Assembly: GCF_003788695.1 (NCBI RefSeq)
Contig: NZ_RARA01000021.1
Coordinates: forward strand, 26,266 to 43,732
DNA length: 17,467 nucleotides
Reading direction: 5' to 3'
Origin: Candidatus Cardinium hertigii
GTDB taxonomy: Bacteria; Bacteroidota; Bacteroidia; Cytophagales_A; Amoebophilaceae
In this document: piece after piece, positions 6,455 through 16,080 of the stretch
How the letters are laid out: the number at the start of each line of letters is the position of its first letter
How positions within the stretch are numbered: the first letter of the stretch is position 1
Position numbers and translations under genes: made by a program
Notes under the pieces: generated by a model
What the model saw: only the letters and a program-made list of their open reading frames with translations
Database searches by the model: none
Told to the model about the DNA's origin: nothing

Positions 6455-8269
6455 TTATGTACAATACTGTTCTTTAGCAATCCCTAAGTTTTCTGGTAAC
6501 AAGCCATCAATACTTTTATCCCATAGTTTTTTATAAAAGCCTCTCTTTTTTAGAAGGTTATCTGGAGTTCCCTCTTCCACTACTTTTCCTTGATCAAAAA
6601 CTAAAATCCTATCTAGCTTAGCTACCGTAGATAGACGATGTGCTACAATAATGGTAGTCCTATTGATGGTTAACTGAGCTAAACTATTTTGTATATACTT
6701 TTCTGTTATCGTATCAAGAGAAGAAGTAGCCTCATCCATTATCAAAATCTTTGAAGGTTTTAAAAAAGCTCTTGCAATAGCAATCCGCTGGCGTTGTCCT
6801 CCTGATAGCTTAATGCCTTTTTCGCCTACTAACTCATTATATCCTTCAGGTAAAGACATAATAAAGTCATCTATATAAGCTTTTTTAGAAGCAGCAATCA
6901 CTTCTGCATCAGATGCATTAGGATGCCCATACTTAATATTTTCTTTTATACTTCTATGAAAAAGCATCGGATCTTGGTTTACATAAGCAATTGCTTTCAT
7001 AATAGATGCTTGAGAAACCGTGCTGATATCCATTCCATCTATTAAAATGCATCCATTTGAAGGCTCTATAACTCGTAATATTAACTTAATAAAAGTGCTC
7101 TTTCCACTTCCTGAAACACCTACTAACCCTACTTTTTCTCCACCTTTTATATCCACAAACAAATGCTTAAAGATTTGTTCTTGCCCATATTGAAATGCTA
7201 CATTATCAAATTTAATTGTACCATCTCGGATGAACAAAGGTTTCTGAAGATGTATTTCTTTCAAATTAATATTTTCAAAAAAAACTTCTAAAGATTGCCT
7301 GCCGGCTCCTATGTTGTTAATAAAATCTTCCAATTGTTCCAATATCCAAAAAAAAGTAGCTGTTAAAGAAGAAGTTACCATAACGATAAAAGTAAAATTA
7401 CCCGGTGTAATCATAGATGTATGCACCAACTTTATTAACAATAAAATCATCCCCAATGATAATAGAAGACAAAAAATATCTAAAATAATCCATGATTTAG
7501 CTTGTAGTAAACGAAAATCTTTATCTCTATTTGCTACAGCCTTTAGATAAGTGGATATATATCTGTTTTCATGATTATAATGATAAAATATTTTCACAGT
7601 AAAAATATTAGAAATCACATCTATTATTTTTCCTAGCGCTTCATTAGCGCTTTCTGATAATTTATAAGATAATATATTAAGCCGTAAAGCAAACAAAAGA
7701 CCAAATGTTACAAATGTGATAGCCCATCCCAATATCACTAATATATATATGGGGTGGATAAAACTGGTAAATAAGCATGCAAATAGGATTTCAAAAAAGA
7801 ACCGAAATATTCTTCTACTATTATCCAAAATATTTTTAACAGCATGTTGGATAGTAGAAATCTTGGAAGCTAAACTACCCAATAGTTCTTCTTGATAGAA
7901 AGCTTCATTATGAAACCATAAATTATTAAGTAGCTCAGCTACGATATCTTGTCCAATATTGGGATGCACATATGCCAGCAGTGTATCAACAGCAAAAGCA
8001 GATAAAAAATGCGTTAATCTTATGGCAATAAAAAATGAAATAAAAATTCCAACTTGAGCAATACGGTTGGTTTCGTTATTCAATACGTGGTTAATAATAA
8101 GTTTTAGGCTAAAAGGCTCTAAAGAAGCACATAAAGCTAAATAGGCAATACAACAGAGCATCAAAAACCACCTACCCATGTATGGTTTTAGAAAAAAAAT
8201 TATAAAAGAAAAAAAATGGGTGGGTAATTTTTTATATTGATTTATTGCATTTCTCATGTTCCTTATCAT
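6455..8269 (-). CDS. ABC exporter, fused membrane and ATPase domains (MsbA-like architecture)
   Basis: This 604-residue half-transporter should work as an inner-membrane homodimer that pumps a hydrophobic or amphipathic substrate outward. The N-terminal half has about six hydrophobic spans, near residues 34-52, 72-92, 156-170, 172-195, 258-281 and 291-312. The ATPase domain carries Walker A GVSGSGKS (384-391), Q-loop Q432, signature LSGGQ (488-492), Walker B ILIMDE (508-513), D-loop SSLD (516-519) and the switch H544 in VAHRLS. All catalytic motifs are intact. It is 61 bases downstream of the DegT-type aminotransferase on the same strand, so the substrate may be that module's product. The substrate is unknown, and lipid, peptide or glycan are all possible. 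The start is the ATG at 8269, with a second in-frame ATG at codon 5. Confidence 0.9.
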   Translation of the reverse strand: MIRNMRNAINQYKKLPTHFFSFIIFFLKPYMGRWFLMLCCIAYLALCASLEPFSLKLIINHVLNNETNRIAQVGIFISFFIAIRLTHFLSAFAVDTLLAYVHPNIGQDIVAELLNNLWFHNEAFYQEELLGSLASKISTIQHAVKNILDNSRRIFRFFFEILFACLFTSFIHPIYILVILGWAITFVTFGLLFALRLNILSYKLSESANEALGKIIDVISNIFTVKIFYHYNHENRYISTYLKAVANRDKDFRLLQAKSWIILDIFCLLLSLGMILLLIKLVHTSMITPGNFTFIVMVTSSLTATFFWILEQLEDFINNIGAGRQSLEVFFENINLKEIHLQKPLFIRDGTIKFDNVAFQYGQEQIFKHLFVDIKGGEKVGLVGVSGSGKSTFIKLILRVIEPSNGCILIDGMDISTVSQASIMKAIAYVNQDPMLFHRSIKENIKYGHPNASDAEVIAASKKAYIDDFIMSLPEGYNELVGEKGIKLSGGQRQRIAIARAFLKPSKILIMDEATSSLDTITEKYIQNSLAQLTINRTTIIVAHRLSTVAKLDRILVFDQGKVVEEGTPDNLLKKRGFYKKLWDKSIDGLLPENLGIAKEQYCT

Positions 8270-8330
8270 GCCGCATTTTTAATGGCTCTTATTTAATTTC
8301 TTTCTGTAATGCAAACAGGCTATAGGCTAC

Positions 8331-9518
8331 TCAACTTATACTATTACTGTTTATAGTGTTTTTGGAAACGGAAGACAAAATACTTTTTATTAAACTAGGT
8401 AAAATATATTGAATTTCTTCTTGCAATAAGAATTTGTGATGCAGAACAAGCAGATGGTCATATATTTGTTGAGCATTTTTAAATAAAAAGTTATGCCTTC
8501 TATGCTTAAAATATGGACTAAATAAAGGATTATCAGGGACAGGAATGTCCGTTCTACTCACTGATATAATATGGTTATTATTAATAATCTCAATAATCGT
8601 GTTCAAACCAATTTTAGAAAGAATGCGCTCTGAAAATATTATTCCTAATTCATAATAAAAATGATGTGTTATCTCATAAGGCTGTAAAATAGTATGTATG
8701 CCTTCTATAGCGCTTAAGTTTGCAGACAACTTTTCAGCATTTTTAAGACGGATTGCATTGAAATAAGAAAACTCTTCCAAACTTCCTAATAATATTGCGG
8801 CTTGAAATTCTGAAGCAGCAAAGTTAGCTCCTAAAAAGCCAGAGGGAATCCATTCACCGTATTGGTACGGAATGTACCCATCTGTTCTTAATGCATAAGC
8901 TTTTCTATAAAAAGATTCGTCATCCGTCACAATAGCGCCTCCTTCTCCTGAAGGAATTAATTTTTCTTGGTTAAAGCTAAAAGCAGCAGCAAGCGCATAA
9001 TGGCCTGGCGCATTGCCAAGGTATGCCCCACCATGTGCTTGAGAAGCATCTTCTAGTAGAATAATATTATGATTTTGACACAATTCCTTTAAAGCTATCA
9101 GCGGTGCAAAACTGCAATGCAGATGTACCGCAATTATAGCTTTTGTTTTTGAAGATACTAAAGCATCAGCTTCTTTTGAATCTATACAAGTTGTATAAGG
9201 ATCTATATCGCAAAAGATAGGAGTCGCCCCTACCCTAGTAACGGCAGCAGCGGTGGCATACCATCCTAATGCTGGGATAATTACTTCATCACCTTGACCT
9301 ATATGTAATACACGTAAAGAAATTTCTAAAGCAGCAGAACCAGAAGAAACTAAAAGTGCGTATTTTCTGCCGCAAAAATCAGCCCATTTTTTTTCAAATA
9401 GCTCCGTTAAATAATCACCAGGTTTTTGGGCTCTAATTGTCCAAATATCACTTGACAGTACAGTAGAAATTTTATCTAAGTAAAGCTTATTATTTTTTGT
9501 TTGCGGCCACTTAACCAT
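8331..9518 (-). CDS. DegT/DnrJ/EryC1/StrS-family PLP aminotransferase
   Basis: This family uses pyridoxal phosphate to aminate keto-sugars or related cyclic ketones for cell-surface glycans and secondary metabolites. The 395-residue product has the family order of motifs: phosphate-binding SSGSAALE (58-65), the substrate-side stretch IIPALGWYATAAAV (80-93), LEDASQAHG (155-163) with the cofactor-contacting D157, and SFNQEK (181-186) followed by GEGG (191-194). K186 is the expected Schiff-base lysine. The C-terminal 30 residues are Ser/Asn-rich and look like a degenerate tail. The gene overlaps the end of the methyltransferase remnant by 43 bases and precedes the ABC exporter, which suggests one operon. 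No sugar nucleotide synthesis gene is nearby, so the substrate cannot be named. The reading frame is intact. Confidence 0.88.
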   Translation of the reverse strand: MVKWPQTKNNKLYLDKISTVLSSDIWTIRAQKPGDYLTELFEKKWADFCGRKYALLVSSGSAALEISLRVLHIGQGDEVIIPALGWYATAAAVTRVGATPIFCDIDPYTTCIDSKEADALVSSKTKAIIAVHLHCSFAPLIALKELCQNHNIILLEDASQAHGGAYLGNAPGHYALAAAFSFNQEKLIPSGEGGAIVTDDESFYRKAYALRTDGYIPYQYGEWIPSGFLGANFAASEFQAAILLGSLEEFSYFNAIRLKNAEKLSANLSAIEGIHTILQPYEITHHFYYELGIIFSERILSKIGLNTIIEIINNNHIISVSRTDIPVPDNPLFSPYFKHRRHNFLFKNAQQIYDHLLVLHHKFLLQEEIQYILPSLIKSILSSVSKNTINSNSIS

Positions 9519-10018
9519 TTTTTACCTTTTTTAAAGAAAGTTTTTGTATATGTTGTATATTTCATTTCCTCTTCCAAACTGATAGCATCTATATAATCCT
9601 TAGCGGTATAATCAATCCCTTCTGAATATGAAAAATTAATTACTTTCCACGGGTTATCTTTTAATAAAGCTTTATAAGCTGAAAAGGGAAGCCGATTAAT
9701 CCAGTTAGACTTATAGATTACATACGCTAATTTTTTTGCAAATGCAATTGTATAGTATGGTTTTAAAAAATCCATCATTTCCTCATATTGAAAATACAGA
9801 TGACTCCAGAATGATATTAATTTATCTTCCCAAAAATTATAAATTTTATTTTCATATTTGAAACCTTCTATATGACAGCCATCAGGAGCTGAACCAATAG
9901 GACCAAAATGGGCATATAAAACGCCTCCCTTTTTAAGCCATTTATAAAAATTATTAAATGCTAAGCTTAGGTCTGCAATATGATGAAATGCATTACAAGA
10001 AAATATATATTCGCTCTA
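9476..10018 (-). pseudogene. Class I SAM-dependent methyltransferase, N-terminal half lost
   Basis: The frame is open from 10015 down to the stop at 9476, and a TAG sits at 10016-10018. The readable start is SEYIFSCNAFHHIADLSLAF, followed by KKGGVLYAHFGP. These are the post-motif IV and V regions of a Rossmann-fold methyltransferase (the HHIAD stretch and the KKGG turn). The SAM-binding glycine-rich motif I and everything before it are missing. Repeat element C lies where they should be, so a deletion or insertion most likely removed them. An internal ATG at 9778 would give a 100-residue protein without the catalytic fold, so the remnant is probably non-functional. It overlaps the aminotransferase start by 43 bases. 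A SAM-dependent sugar or metabolite methyltransferase is a reasonable guess at its original role. Confidence 0.75.
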
Positions 10019-10289
10019 TGGTTACTCAATGGATTTGGGAAGCTGGCAAGGCGCGCGAGGGTGAAGCGCACGCAGCATAGTGGAAACTATATGTGAGTAC
10101 GCTGACATAGCCAGCTTTTCAAAGACGAAGAGTAGGCTCAAACAGGCTGATTTTCTACTACCTTGTAGCCTGGAATTTTCTAGTCACAGCTTTGTTCAAG
10201 GCGCGTTTTTATAAACTTACATTATTGCGCTATTTCTAATTGGTACGAACGTGAAAAAATACGCATAGGCCACACAACTGAACGGATAC
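10019..10289 (-). repeat. Repeat element C: inverted, truncated copy abutting the methyltransferase remnant
   Basis: CTGAACGGATAC (10278-10289) is the family left end read on the minus strand. From there leftward it follows the left ends of elements A and D1, including the TGTGGCCTA block, the GCGCCTTGAACAAAG arm and the CAGCCTGTTTGAGC stretch. It shares a 23-base segment with D1 (10112-10134 here, 15906-15928 in D1) and then diverges. The remaining part forms its own palindrome: AAGCTGGC (10040-10047) with GCCAGCTT (10110-10117), and an inner ATAGT with ACTAT around GGAA (10077-10090). No right TIR is visible, and the left boundary near 10019 is approximate. It fills the gene-free stretch between the methyltransferase remnant and the groL terminator. 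Confidence 0.75.
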
Positions 10290-10329
10290 AAAAAAACCAG
10301 GGAACCATAAATCAATTGGCTCCCTGGTT
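10289..10329 (-). terminator. Rho-independent terminator of groS-groL
   Basis: On the minus strand AACCAGGGA (10329-10321) pairs with TCCCTGGTT (10303-10295), a 9-bp stem. A further GCC/GGTT side pairing sits inside the loop, and T residues follow the stem. It lies 32 bases after the groL stop. Its T-run touches the TIR of element C. Confidence 0.88.
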
Positions 10330-10360
10330 CTGCTAATAATAGATAGCGTTAAGTAAAAAA

Positions 10361-11998
10361 TTACATCATGCCGCCCATTCCATTGCCCATTGGAGGCATA
10401 GGGTTAGCTTTCTCATCATCAGGATTATCTGCTATTACACAGGCAGTAGTGAGTAGAAGTGAAGCGATAGAGGCTGCATTTTCTAAAGCAAGTCTAGTTA
10501 CTTTAGTTGGATCAATAATTCCAGCTGCATAGAGGTCTTCAAATGCATCTGTGCGTGCATTGTATCCAAAGGAATCTTTTCCTTCCTTTACACGTTGTAC
10601 TACTACAGATTCTTCACCACCTGCATTGGATACAATGGTCCTCAAAGGAGATTCCAAGGCAAGTTTTAAGATCTTAAAGCCAGTTCTTTCGTCTTCATTC
10701 TCTGCAGCTATAGTATCCAATATGCCAGATGTAGCTGCACGCAACAATGCAACGCCTCCACCTGGTACAATACCCTCTTGCACAGCCGCTCTGGTGGCAT
10801 GCAATGCATCATCTACTCGATCTTTTTTCTCCTTCATTTCTACTTCTGTAGCAGCACCGATGTAAAGAATAGCTACCCCACCAGATAGTTTTGCCAAACG
10901 CTCTTGGAGTTTTTCTTTATCATAATCAGAGGTAACATGCGCCATTTGGGCTTTAATGGAATTAATTCTGGCGTCAATATCTTTTTTGTTTCCAGCACCA
11001 TTTACAATGATAGTGCTATCCTTGTCGATATTGACTTTTTCAGCTACCCCTAAGTTTTCTAATGTAGTATTTTCAAGCCTAGACCCTTTTTCGTCAGAAA
11101 TCACGTTTCCACCTGTAAGTACAGCAATATCCTCTAACATCGCTTTCCTTCTATCTCCAAAACCAGGTGCTTTTACAGCAGCTACACGTAATGCTCCTCG
11201 GATTTTATTTACCACAAGCGTAGTTAAGGCTTCGCCCTCTACATCTTCAGCAATTATCAGCAATGGCCTGCCACTTTGAGAAACCGCCTCTAAAATAGGT
11301 AGCAGATCCTTCATAGTAGAAATCTTCTTATCACAAATCAAGATATATGGATTAGATAACTCCACTTCCATTTTTTCTGTATTTGTTGTAAATAAATGAG
11401 ATAAATAGCCTCTATCAAATTCCATTCCCTCTACTAGTTTTACCTCTGTCTCAGTGCTTTTTGCCTCTTCAACCGTAATAACGCCATCTTTGCCCACTTT
11501 GTCCATAGCATCTGCAATCATTTTACCGATTTTGCTATCACTATTAGCAGAAATAGTAGCTACTTGCTCTATTTCTTTGGAGCTGTTAATCTTTTTAGAG
11601 GTTTCTTGTAGTTTTTTAACTACTGCTTCTACTGCTTTGTCTATACCACGTTTGATATCCATTGGATTAGCACCTGCCGCTACGTTTTTAATGCCGTGTG
11701 TAAAAATAGACTGAGCCAAAAGCGTAGCAGTAGTAGTTCCATCTCCAGCACTATCTGCTGTTTTAGAAGCTACTTCTTTTACAAGTTGCGCACCCATGTT
11801 TTCTATAGGATCCTTTAGGCTAATTTCTTTTGCCACCGATACGCCATCTTTAGTGACACTAGGCGCACCAAACTTTTTGTCTAAAATTACATTTCTACCT
11901 TTTGGCCCTAACGTAACTTTCACGGCATTAGCCATGGTGTCAATACCTTTTTTAAGCTTTTCTCGAGCTTCTGCATCAAAAAATATATTCTTTGCCAT
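10361..11998 (-). CDS. groL: 60-kDa chaperonin GroEL
   Basis: GroEL forms the double-ring chamber that folds cytosolic proteins with ATP. The 545 residues match the family length (548 in E. coli). The N-terminal equatorial domain shows TLGPKGRNV (29-37) and the ATP site GDGTTT (85-90, with D86). The apical domain and its hinges follow without gaps, including [16 protein letters not shown]. The C-terminus ends in the flexible Gly/Met tail GNGMGGMM. The gene lies 52 bases after groS on the same strand and ends at a strong terminator. GroEL is often abundant in insect and amoeba symbionts. No CIRCE-like operator was seen upstream of the pair. Confidence 0.98.
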   Translation of the reverse strand: MAKNIFFDAEAREKLKKGIDTMANAVKVTLGPKGRNVILDKKFGAPSVTKDGVSVAKEISLKDPIENMGAQLVKEVASKTADSAGDGTTTATLLAQSIFTHGIKNVAAGANPMDIKRGIDKAVEAVVKKLQETSKKINSSKEIEQVATISANSDSKIGKMIADAMDKVGKDGVITVEEAKSTETEVKLVEGMEFDRGYLSHLFTTNTEKMEVELSNPYILICDKKISTMKDLLPILEAVSQSGRPLLIIAEDVEGEALTTLVVNKIRGALRVAAVKAPGFGDRRKAMLEDIAVLTGGNVISDEKGSRLENTTLENLGVAEKVNIDKDSTIIVNGAGNKKDIDARINSIKAQMAHVTSDYDKEKLQERLAKLSGGVAILYIGAATEVEMKEKKDRVDDALHATRAAVQEGIVPGGGVALLRAATSGILDTIAAENEDERTGFKILKLALESPLRTIVSNAGGEESVVVQRVKEGKDSFGYNARTDAFEDLYAAGIIDPTKVTRLALENAASIASLLLTTACVIADNPDDEKANPMPPMGNGMGGMM

Positions 11999-12050
11999 TG
12001 TTATTATAAATGAGTTTATTGTAAAGTTATAATGAACTGATTATCTATTA

Positions 12051-12329
12051 TTAAGTAATAGCATAAATATCAGATTCTTTCATAATAAGATAAAGCTTAC
12101 CATCTAAATGTAATTCTGTACCACCATATTTCCCATAAAGGACTTGATCTCCAACTTTAACAGTCATTGGTTCATCCTTTTTTCCTGGGCCTACTGCAAC
12201 CACTGCTCCTTTTTGGGGCTTTTCTTTAGCACTGTCAGGAATAATAATGCCCCCCACTGTTTTTTCTTCGGCCGGTGCAGGCTCCACTAGCACCCTATCA
12301 GCTAGTGGTTTTATATTAACTTTATTCAT
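12051..12329 (-). CDS. groS: 10-kDa co-chaperonin GroES
   Basis: GroES caps the GroEL chamber as a heptamer. The 92-residue product starts with [13 protein letters not shown], the family opening. It contains the mobile loop [17 protein letters not shown] (22-38) that docks on the GroEL apical domain. It ends with the beta strand [13 protein letters not shown]. It is the first gene of the groS-groL pair. The 264-base region upstream (12330-12593) has no gene. No inverted-repeat operator or recognisable alternative sigma promoter stands out there, so heat regulation cannot be read from the sequence. Confidence 0.97.
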   Translation of the reverse strand: MNKVNIKPLADRVLVEPAPAEEKTVGGIIIPDSAKEKPQKGAVVAVGPGKKDEPMTVKVGDQVLYGKYGGTELHLDGKLYLIMKESDIYAIT

Positions 12330-12593
12330 AGCTTCTGTTCTATATATCTATTATTGTATTGGTCGTATAAGTTTAAAATTAAAATATGAGCAGTATACTA
12401 AAATACTAGTAGCTGTTCTAATGCAATAATATCATATTTCATGCCAAAACTCTTTTCTAAGAAAAATATAGGCCAAATGTTCATACAGACTGACAGTTAG
12501 TCAGTAGTCCTTTAAAAAAAACAATACGTTTGGGGAAAAATACAATACCTAAATCTAAGTGTGTAATATACTCATGAAGCCCATGCTAACAAG

Positions 12594-12666
12594 TGCCCCC
12601 TGCCGGAATCGAACCAGCAACCTACTGATTACAAATCAGTTGCTCTGCCAGTTGAGCTAAGGAGGC
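12594..12666 (-). tRNA. tRNA-Thr (anticodon TGT)
   Basis: On the minus strand the acceptor GCCTCCT pairs with AGGGGGC (one T-G pair), with discriminator A. The D arm contains the AGCTCAACTGGCAGAGC pattern. The anticodon stem is ACTGA with TCAGT around the loop TTTGTAA, giving anticodon TGT. The T arm is GCTGG, loop TTCGATT, CCGGC. The length is 73 nt and CCA is not encoded. It lies 13 bases downstream of rplS on the same strand, so the two may be co-transcribed. Confidence 0.95.
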
Positions 12667-12679
12667 AACAATCATCCAC

Positions 12680-13036
12680 TTATCTGAGTTCTTTGATACG
12701 GGCTGCCTTGCCTTGTTTGCCCCGTAAATAGTAAATCCTTGCCCTGCGCACATGGCCCCTTCTTTTTACTTCTATATTTTCAATATTAGGGGAAAGTAAA
12801 GGAAAAATACGTTCTACACCCACCTCTTTAGATACTTTACGTACCGTAAAAGTCTCTCCCCCACTGTTAATATTTTTACGTTGGATAACTGCTCCTTGAA
12901 ATTGTTGAATACGAATTTTGGTGCCTTCTTGTATTTTTACATGTACATTGATGGTATCTCCAGCCTTAAAAGAAGGAAATACGCGTGCTGGTTGAGGGTT
13001 ACACATTGCCTCAACATATTTTATTAAGTTGCTCAT
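12680..13036 (-). CDS. rplS: 50S ribosomal protein L19
   Basis: L19 sits at the 30S-50S interface. I start at the ATG at 13036, giving 118 residues that begin [10 protein letters not shown], close to the family's 115-118. An upstream in-frame ATG at 13075 would add 13 residues ([13 protein letters not shown]) that are not expected. Visible family blocks are [53 protein letters not shown] and the basic [25 protein letters not shown] end. It is divergent from lepA across a spacer of about 140 bases that must hold both promoters, and it runs towards tRNA-Thr. Confidence 0.96.
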   Translation of the reverse strand: MSNLIKYVEAMCNPQPARVFPSFKAGDTINVHVKIQEGTKIRIQQFQGAVIQRKNINSGGETFTVRKVSKEVGVERIFPLLSPNIENIEVKRRGHVRRARIYYLRGKQGKAARIKELR

Positions 13037-13177
13037 GACAGGTTGATTGCTAAAAAATTTAGGATAAAAGCTCATACAAAGATAATACTATTTTTTAAAT
13101 TCCGTACCTTGTCATATACAGCAAGTACCAAAGCCTAAGATGGGCCAGGTAAAGTGCATTTTCACCCAATTAATTTA

Positions 13178-14974
13178 ATGAAAAACATTCGAAACTTTTG
13201 CATTATTGCACACATTGATCATGGCAAAAGTACCTTGGCCGATCGCTTATTAGAATCAACCGAAACGGTTGGCATACGGGATCAAAAAAATCAAGTATTG
13301 GATAATATGGATGTAGAACGTGAACGTGGTATTACCATTAAAAGTCATGCCATCCAAATGGAGTACATATGCAATGGTCAACCCTATTTACTCAATTTAA
13401 TTGATACACCAGGACATGTAGACTTTACCTATGAAGTCTCGCGTTCCATTGCTGCCTGCGAAGGCGCACTATTGGTAGTAGATGCTGCACAAGGTGTGGA
13501 AGCACAAACGATTTCCAATCTATATTTAGCTTTAGCTCAAAACCTTACTATTATTCCTGTATTAAACAAGATTGATTTGCCGGGAGCAATGCTCGAACAA
13601 GCAAAGGATCAAATGGTAGAGCTCATCGGATGTGATCACGATAGTATTATCTCTGCCAGTGCTAAAAAGGGAATAGGGATTAATGAAATACTACAGGCTA
13701 TTGTTACCCGTATACCTGCTCCTAAAGGAGATATGAATGCGCCGTTACAAGCTATGATTTTCGATTCTGTATATAATATTTTTCGTGGTGTAGAGGTGTA
13801 TATCCGCATTTTTAATGGGATGATTAAGCCGGGAGATTCCATTAAATGTTTCCATACAGATCTAAACTACAAAGTAGAAGAAGTTGGTATTTTAAAATTG
13901 CAACAATTGCCAAAATCATTTCTCCAAGCAGGTAACGTAGGTTATCTGATAGCTGGGATCAAAAATGCCAATGAAATAAAGGTGGGTGATACCATCACCC
14001 ATGTAGATAAGGCTGGACGTTCTATAGGTGCCATGCTCAAGGGGTTTGAAGAGGTCAAACCTATGGTTTTTGCAGGCATTTATCCAGTAGATACTAATGA
14101 ATATGAGATTTTACGGGACTCTATGGAAAAGTTAAAATTGAATGATGCTGCTCTTATTTGGGAACCAGAAACTTCTGCTGCCTTAGGTTTTGGATTTAGA
14201 TGTGGTTTTTTAGGTATGCTCCATATGGAGATTATACAGGAACGCCTTGAAAAAGAATTTAATATCACCATTATCACTACAGTTCCCTCGGTACAGTTTC
14301 ATATCATTAACAAAAAAGGCCAATTAATAAATATACAAGCGCCTGCAGATATGCCAGATCCTGGTATGATTGATCGAATTGAGGAACCTTTTATGCTTGC
14401 CCAAATTATCACTAAATCGGAATTTGTGGGTAAAATTATGACCCTTTGTATGGATAGAAGAGGCATTTTTAAAAATCAGATCTACTTAACGGCAGACCGT
14501 GTAGAACTCACTTTTGAGTTACCCTTAGTAGAAGTAGTGTTTGACTTTTTTGATAAACTCAAAACTATTTCACGTGGCTATGCCTCTTTAGATTATGAAT
14601 TGGCTAGGTTCGCTGTTGCTGATCTCGTAAAATTAGATATCCTATTGCATAACGAAAAAGTAGATGCGCTTTCGGCAATTGTACATAGAGACAGTGCTTA
14701 TGAACGAGGCAAGGTCTTATGTAAAAAACTTAAAGAAATCATTCCTCGGCATATGTTTGAAGTAAGCATTCAAGCAGCTATTGGTACCAAGGTCATTGCT
14801 AGAGAAACCGTAAAATCATTTCGAAAAAGTGTGACAGACAAATGTTATGGAGGTGATATCTCACGTAAAAGAAAACTGCTAGAAAAGCAGAAAAAGGGTA
14901 AAAAAAGGATGAAGCAAGTTGGCTCAGTAGAAATTCCACAAGAAGCTTTTATGGCTGTACTTAGTTTAGATTAA
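13178..14974 (+). CDS. lepA: Elongation factor 4 (LepA), translational GTPase
   Basis: EF4 binds ribosomes and is linked to back-translocation and 30S maturation. I use the ATG at 13178, which gives [19 protein letters not shown] at the N-terminus and 598 residues, the usual length. An upstream GTG at 13154 would add eight unsupported residues. Motifs are P-loop AHIDHGKST (11-19), switch II DTPGH (76-80) and NKID (130-133). The EF-G-like beta-barrel and alpha/beta domains follow, including [20 protein letters not shown]. The LepA-specific C-terminal domain ends with [21 protein letters not shown], the conserved basic segment. The downstream spacer holds repeat fragment E. Confidence 0.97.
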   Translation: MKNIRNFCIIAHIDHGKSTLADRLLESTETVGIRDQKNQVLDNMDVERERGITIKSHAIQMEYICNGQPYLLNLIDTPGHVDFTYEVSRSIAACEGALLVVDAAQGVEAQTISNLYLALAQNLTIIPVLNKIDLPGAMLEQAKDQMVELIGCDHDSIISASAKKGIGINEILQAIVTRIPAPKGDMNAPLQAMIFDSVYNIFRGVEVYIRIFNGMIKPGDSIKCFHTDLNYKVEEVGILKLQQLPKSFLQAGNVGYLIAGIKNANEIKVGDTITHVDKAGRSIGAMLKGFEEVKPMVFAGIYPVDTNEYEILRDSMEKLKLNDAALIWEPETSAALGFGFRCGFLGMLHMEIIQERLEKEFNITIITTVPSVQFHIINKKGQLINIQAPADMPDPGMIDRIEEPFMLAQIITKSEFVGKIMTLCMDRRGIFKNQIYLTADRVELTFELPLVEVVFDFFDKLKTISRGYASLDYELARFAVADLVKLDILLHNEKVDALSAIVHRDSAYERGKVLCKKLKEIIPRHMFEVSIQAAIGTKVIARETVKSFRKSVTDKCYGGDISRKRKLLEKQKKGKKRMKQVGSVEIPQEAFMAVLSLD

Positions 14975-15045
14975 CATCTGTTTAGCTCCATACCACTATA
15001 AGTTTGATATAAACACCTAGTAATTAAATTAAAAATACTTTAAAG

Positions 15046-15118
15046 CCGTTCACTTGCATGGAAGCCATATTTTTTTATAGATTACTGACGATTTTATCCA
15101 TTTTTTTTAAAAAACTAC
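15046..15118 (-). repeat. Repeat fragment E: inverted tail of the element family
   Basis: Starting CCGTTCACTTGC (15046), the sequence follows the reverse complement of element A's right end (1344-1417) with scattered mismatches. This includes the GCCATAT block, the TATAGATTA block and the T-run followed by AAAAACTACTT. A partial second copy of the TTTTTTATAGATTA block follows at about 15124-15147, directly before tRNA-Arg. The left part of the element, including the palindrome, is absent. The spacer from 14975 to 15151 has no gene. Confidence 0.7.
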
Positions 15119-15151
15119 TTTTTTATTTTTTTATAGATTATTGATGAATAG

Positions 15152-15223
15152 TGGTCTCGGCAGGAATCGAACCTGCATCAAAAGTTTAGGAAACTTCTAT
15201 TCTATCCGTTGAACTACGAAACC
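15152..15223 (-). tRNA. tRNA-Arg (anticodon CCT)
   Basis: On the minus strand the acceptor GGTTTCG pairs with CGAGACC (one T-G pair), with discriminator A. The anticodon stem GAAGT with ACTTT encloses TTCCTAA, giving anticodon CCT, which reads AGG. The T arm is GCAGG, loop TTCGATT, CCTGC. The length is 72 nt and CCA is not encoded. Its 3' end abuts repeat fragment E. Confidence 0.94.
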
Positions 15224-15334
15224 GTCTAACCACTAAGTTAGCTGATTGGTGTATTTTTTTCAACAATTTGAAAGAAATCTAAAAAAGTCCATTGAATAAA
15301 TGGATGAAAATAATGGTATATCACCATCCGCTAA

Positions 15335-15628
15335 TTACAGTAGAACTACATCCTGTAACCGGGTGTGGGGCATGGCTTCTTTTAGTAAGTCAAGTATTTT
15401 ATCTTTGTTAAAACGCAGTTCATGGCGTAAAGCCGAAGAGGTTATTTTCAAAAATAGTTTGTTATTATAGACATACATTTCTAATGTTCTGTCACAGATT
15501 ATTTTAGGCATAACTTTATACCATGTAGAACGTACCATTGCTGTTTCTAATTGCCGTTGAAAAGGAGAAGTTTCAAGAAACCTATTCACCAATTCTTTAA
15601 GGCTTTGTGTACGATGTGCATCATCCAT
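15335..15628 (-). CDS. DUF721 (DciA-like) protein
   Basis: This 97-residue protein has the DUF721 pattern: an N-terminal helix (SLKELVNRFLE), a WYKVMPKIICDRTLEMYVYNNKLFLKI stretch, and SSALRHELRFNKDKILDLL towards the C-terminus. DUF721 includes DciA, which helps load the replicative helicase DnaB in bacteria without DnaC or DnaI. Bacteroidota commonly carry a short single-domain version like this one. The W36 and the SSALRHEL helix are the best matches. It stands alone between tRNA-Arg and repeat D, with no replication gene next to it. The helicase-loading role is inferred from the family only. Confidence 0.72.
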   Translation of the reverse strand: MDDAHRTQSLKELVNRFLETSPFQRQLETAMVRSTWYKVMPKIICDRTLEMYVYNNKLFLKITSSALRHELRFNKDKILDLLKEAMPHTRLQDVVLL

Positions 15629-15753
15629 ACGTCAAATATTATTTTGTGATTTGTGGCTTATTTATAAAATTATTATAAAGTAATCTATTTACATGTATCA
15701 GACATTCTAAAAAAATTATTTTGATTATCATTTGTTTATATAGTAATAGATGC

Positions 15754-15998
15754 GTATCCGTTCAGTCATGTGGCCTATGCGTATTCGTGTTCGTACCCAT
15801 TAAAAATAGTGCAATAATGCAAGATTATAAAAACGCGCCTTGAACAAATCTGAGACTAGAAAATTTTAGGCTGAGAGCTTAGTAGAAAATCAGCCTGTTT
15901 GAGCTTACTCTTCGTCTTTGAAAAGCTGTCTACGCTTTCCCCCACTAGATGTATCTGGCGGGGACCCCTGTTCCGCTTCGGGATTCAGCGTACTTGGG
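15754..15998 (+). repeat. Repeat element D1: left part of a family copy with a divergent right part
   Basis: The left end GTATCCGTTCAG (15754-15765) is followed by the TGTGGCCTATGCG block, the GCGCCTTGAACAAATCTGAG arm and CAGCCTGTTTGAGC, as in elements A and C. A 23-base segment (15906-15928) is shared with C. The rest is unusually G+C-rich for the window (around CTGGCGGGGACCCC) and has no right TIR. It runs straight into element D2. Together D1 and D2 fill the 682-base gene-free stretch 15629-16310, apart from 15629-15753 where I see nothing. Confidence 0.75.
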
Positions 15999-16080
15999 GT
16001 ATCCGTTCAGTCGTGTGGCCTATGCGTATCCGTATTCGTACCCATTAGAAATAGTGCAAATAATGCAAATCATAAAAAAC

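Noticed and set aside
10551..12032. Several open frames opposite groL (about 78-107 codons).
   Set aside because: They are antisense to a fully conserved GroEL and reflect its codon pattern. None shows a domain.
12330..12593. Search for a CIRCE-type or heat-shock operator upstream of groS.
   Set aside because: No TTAGCACTC inverted repeat or other convincing operator is present.
13154..13177. An upstream GTG start for lepA.
   Set aside because: The added residues are not part of the family N-terminus, and the ATG at 13178 begins exactly at the conserved MKNIRNF.
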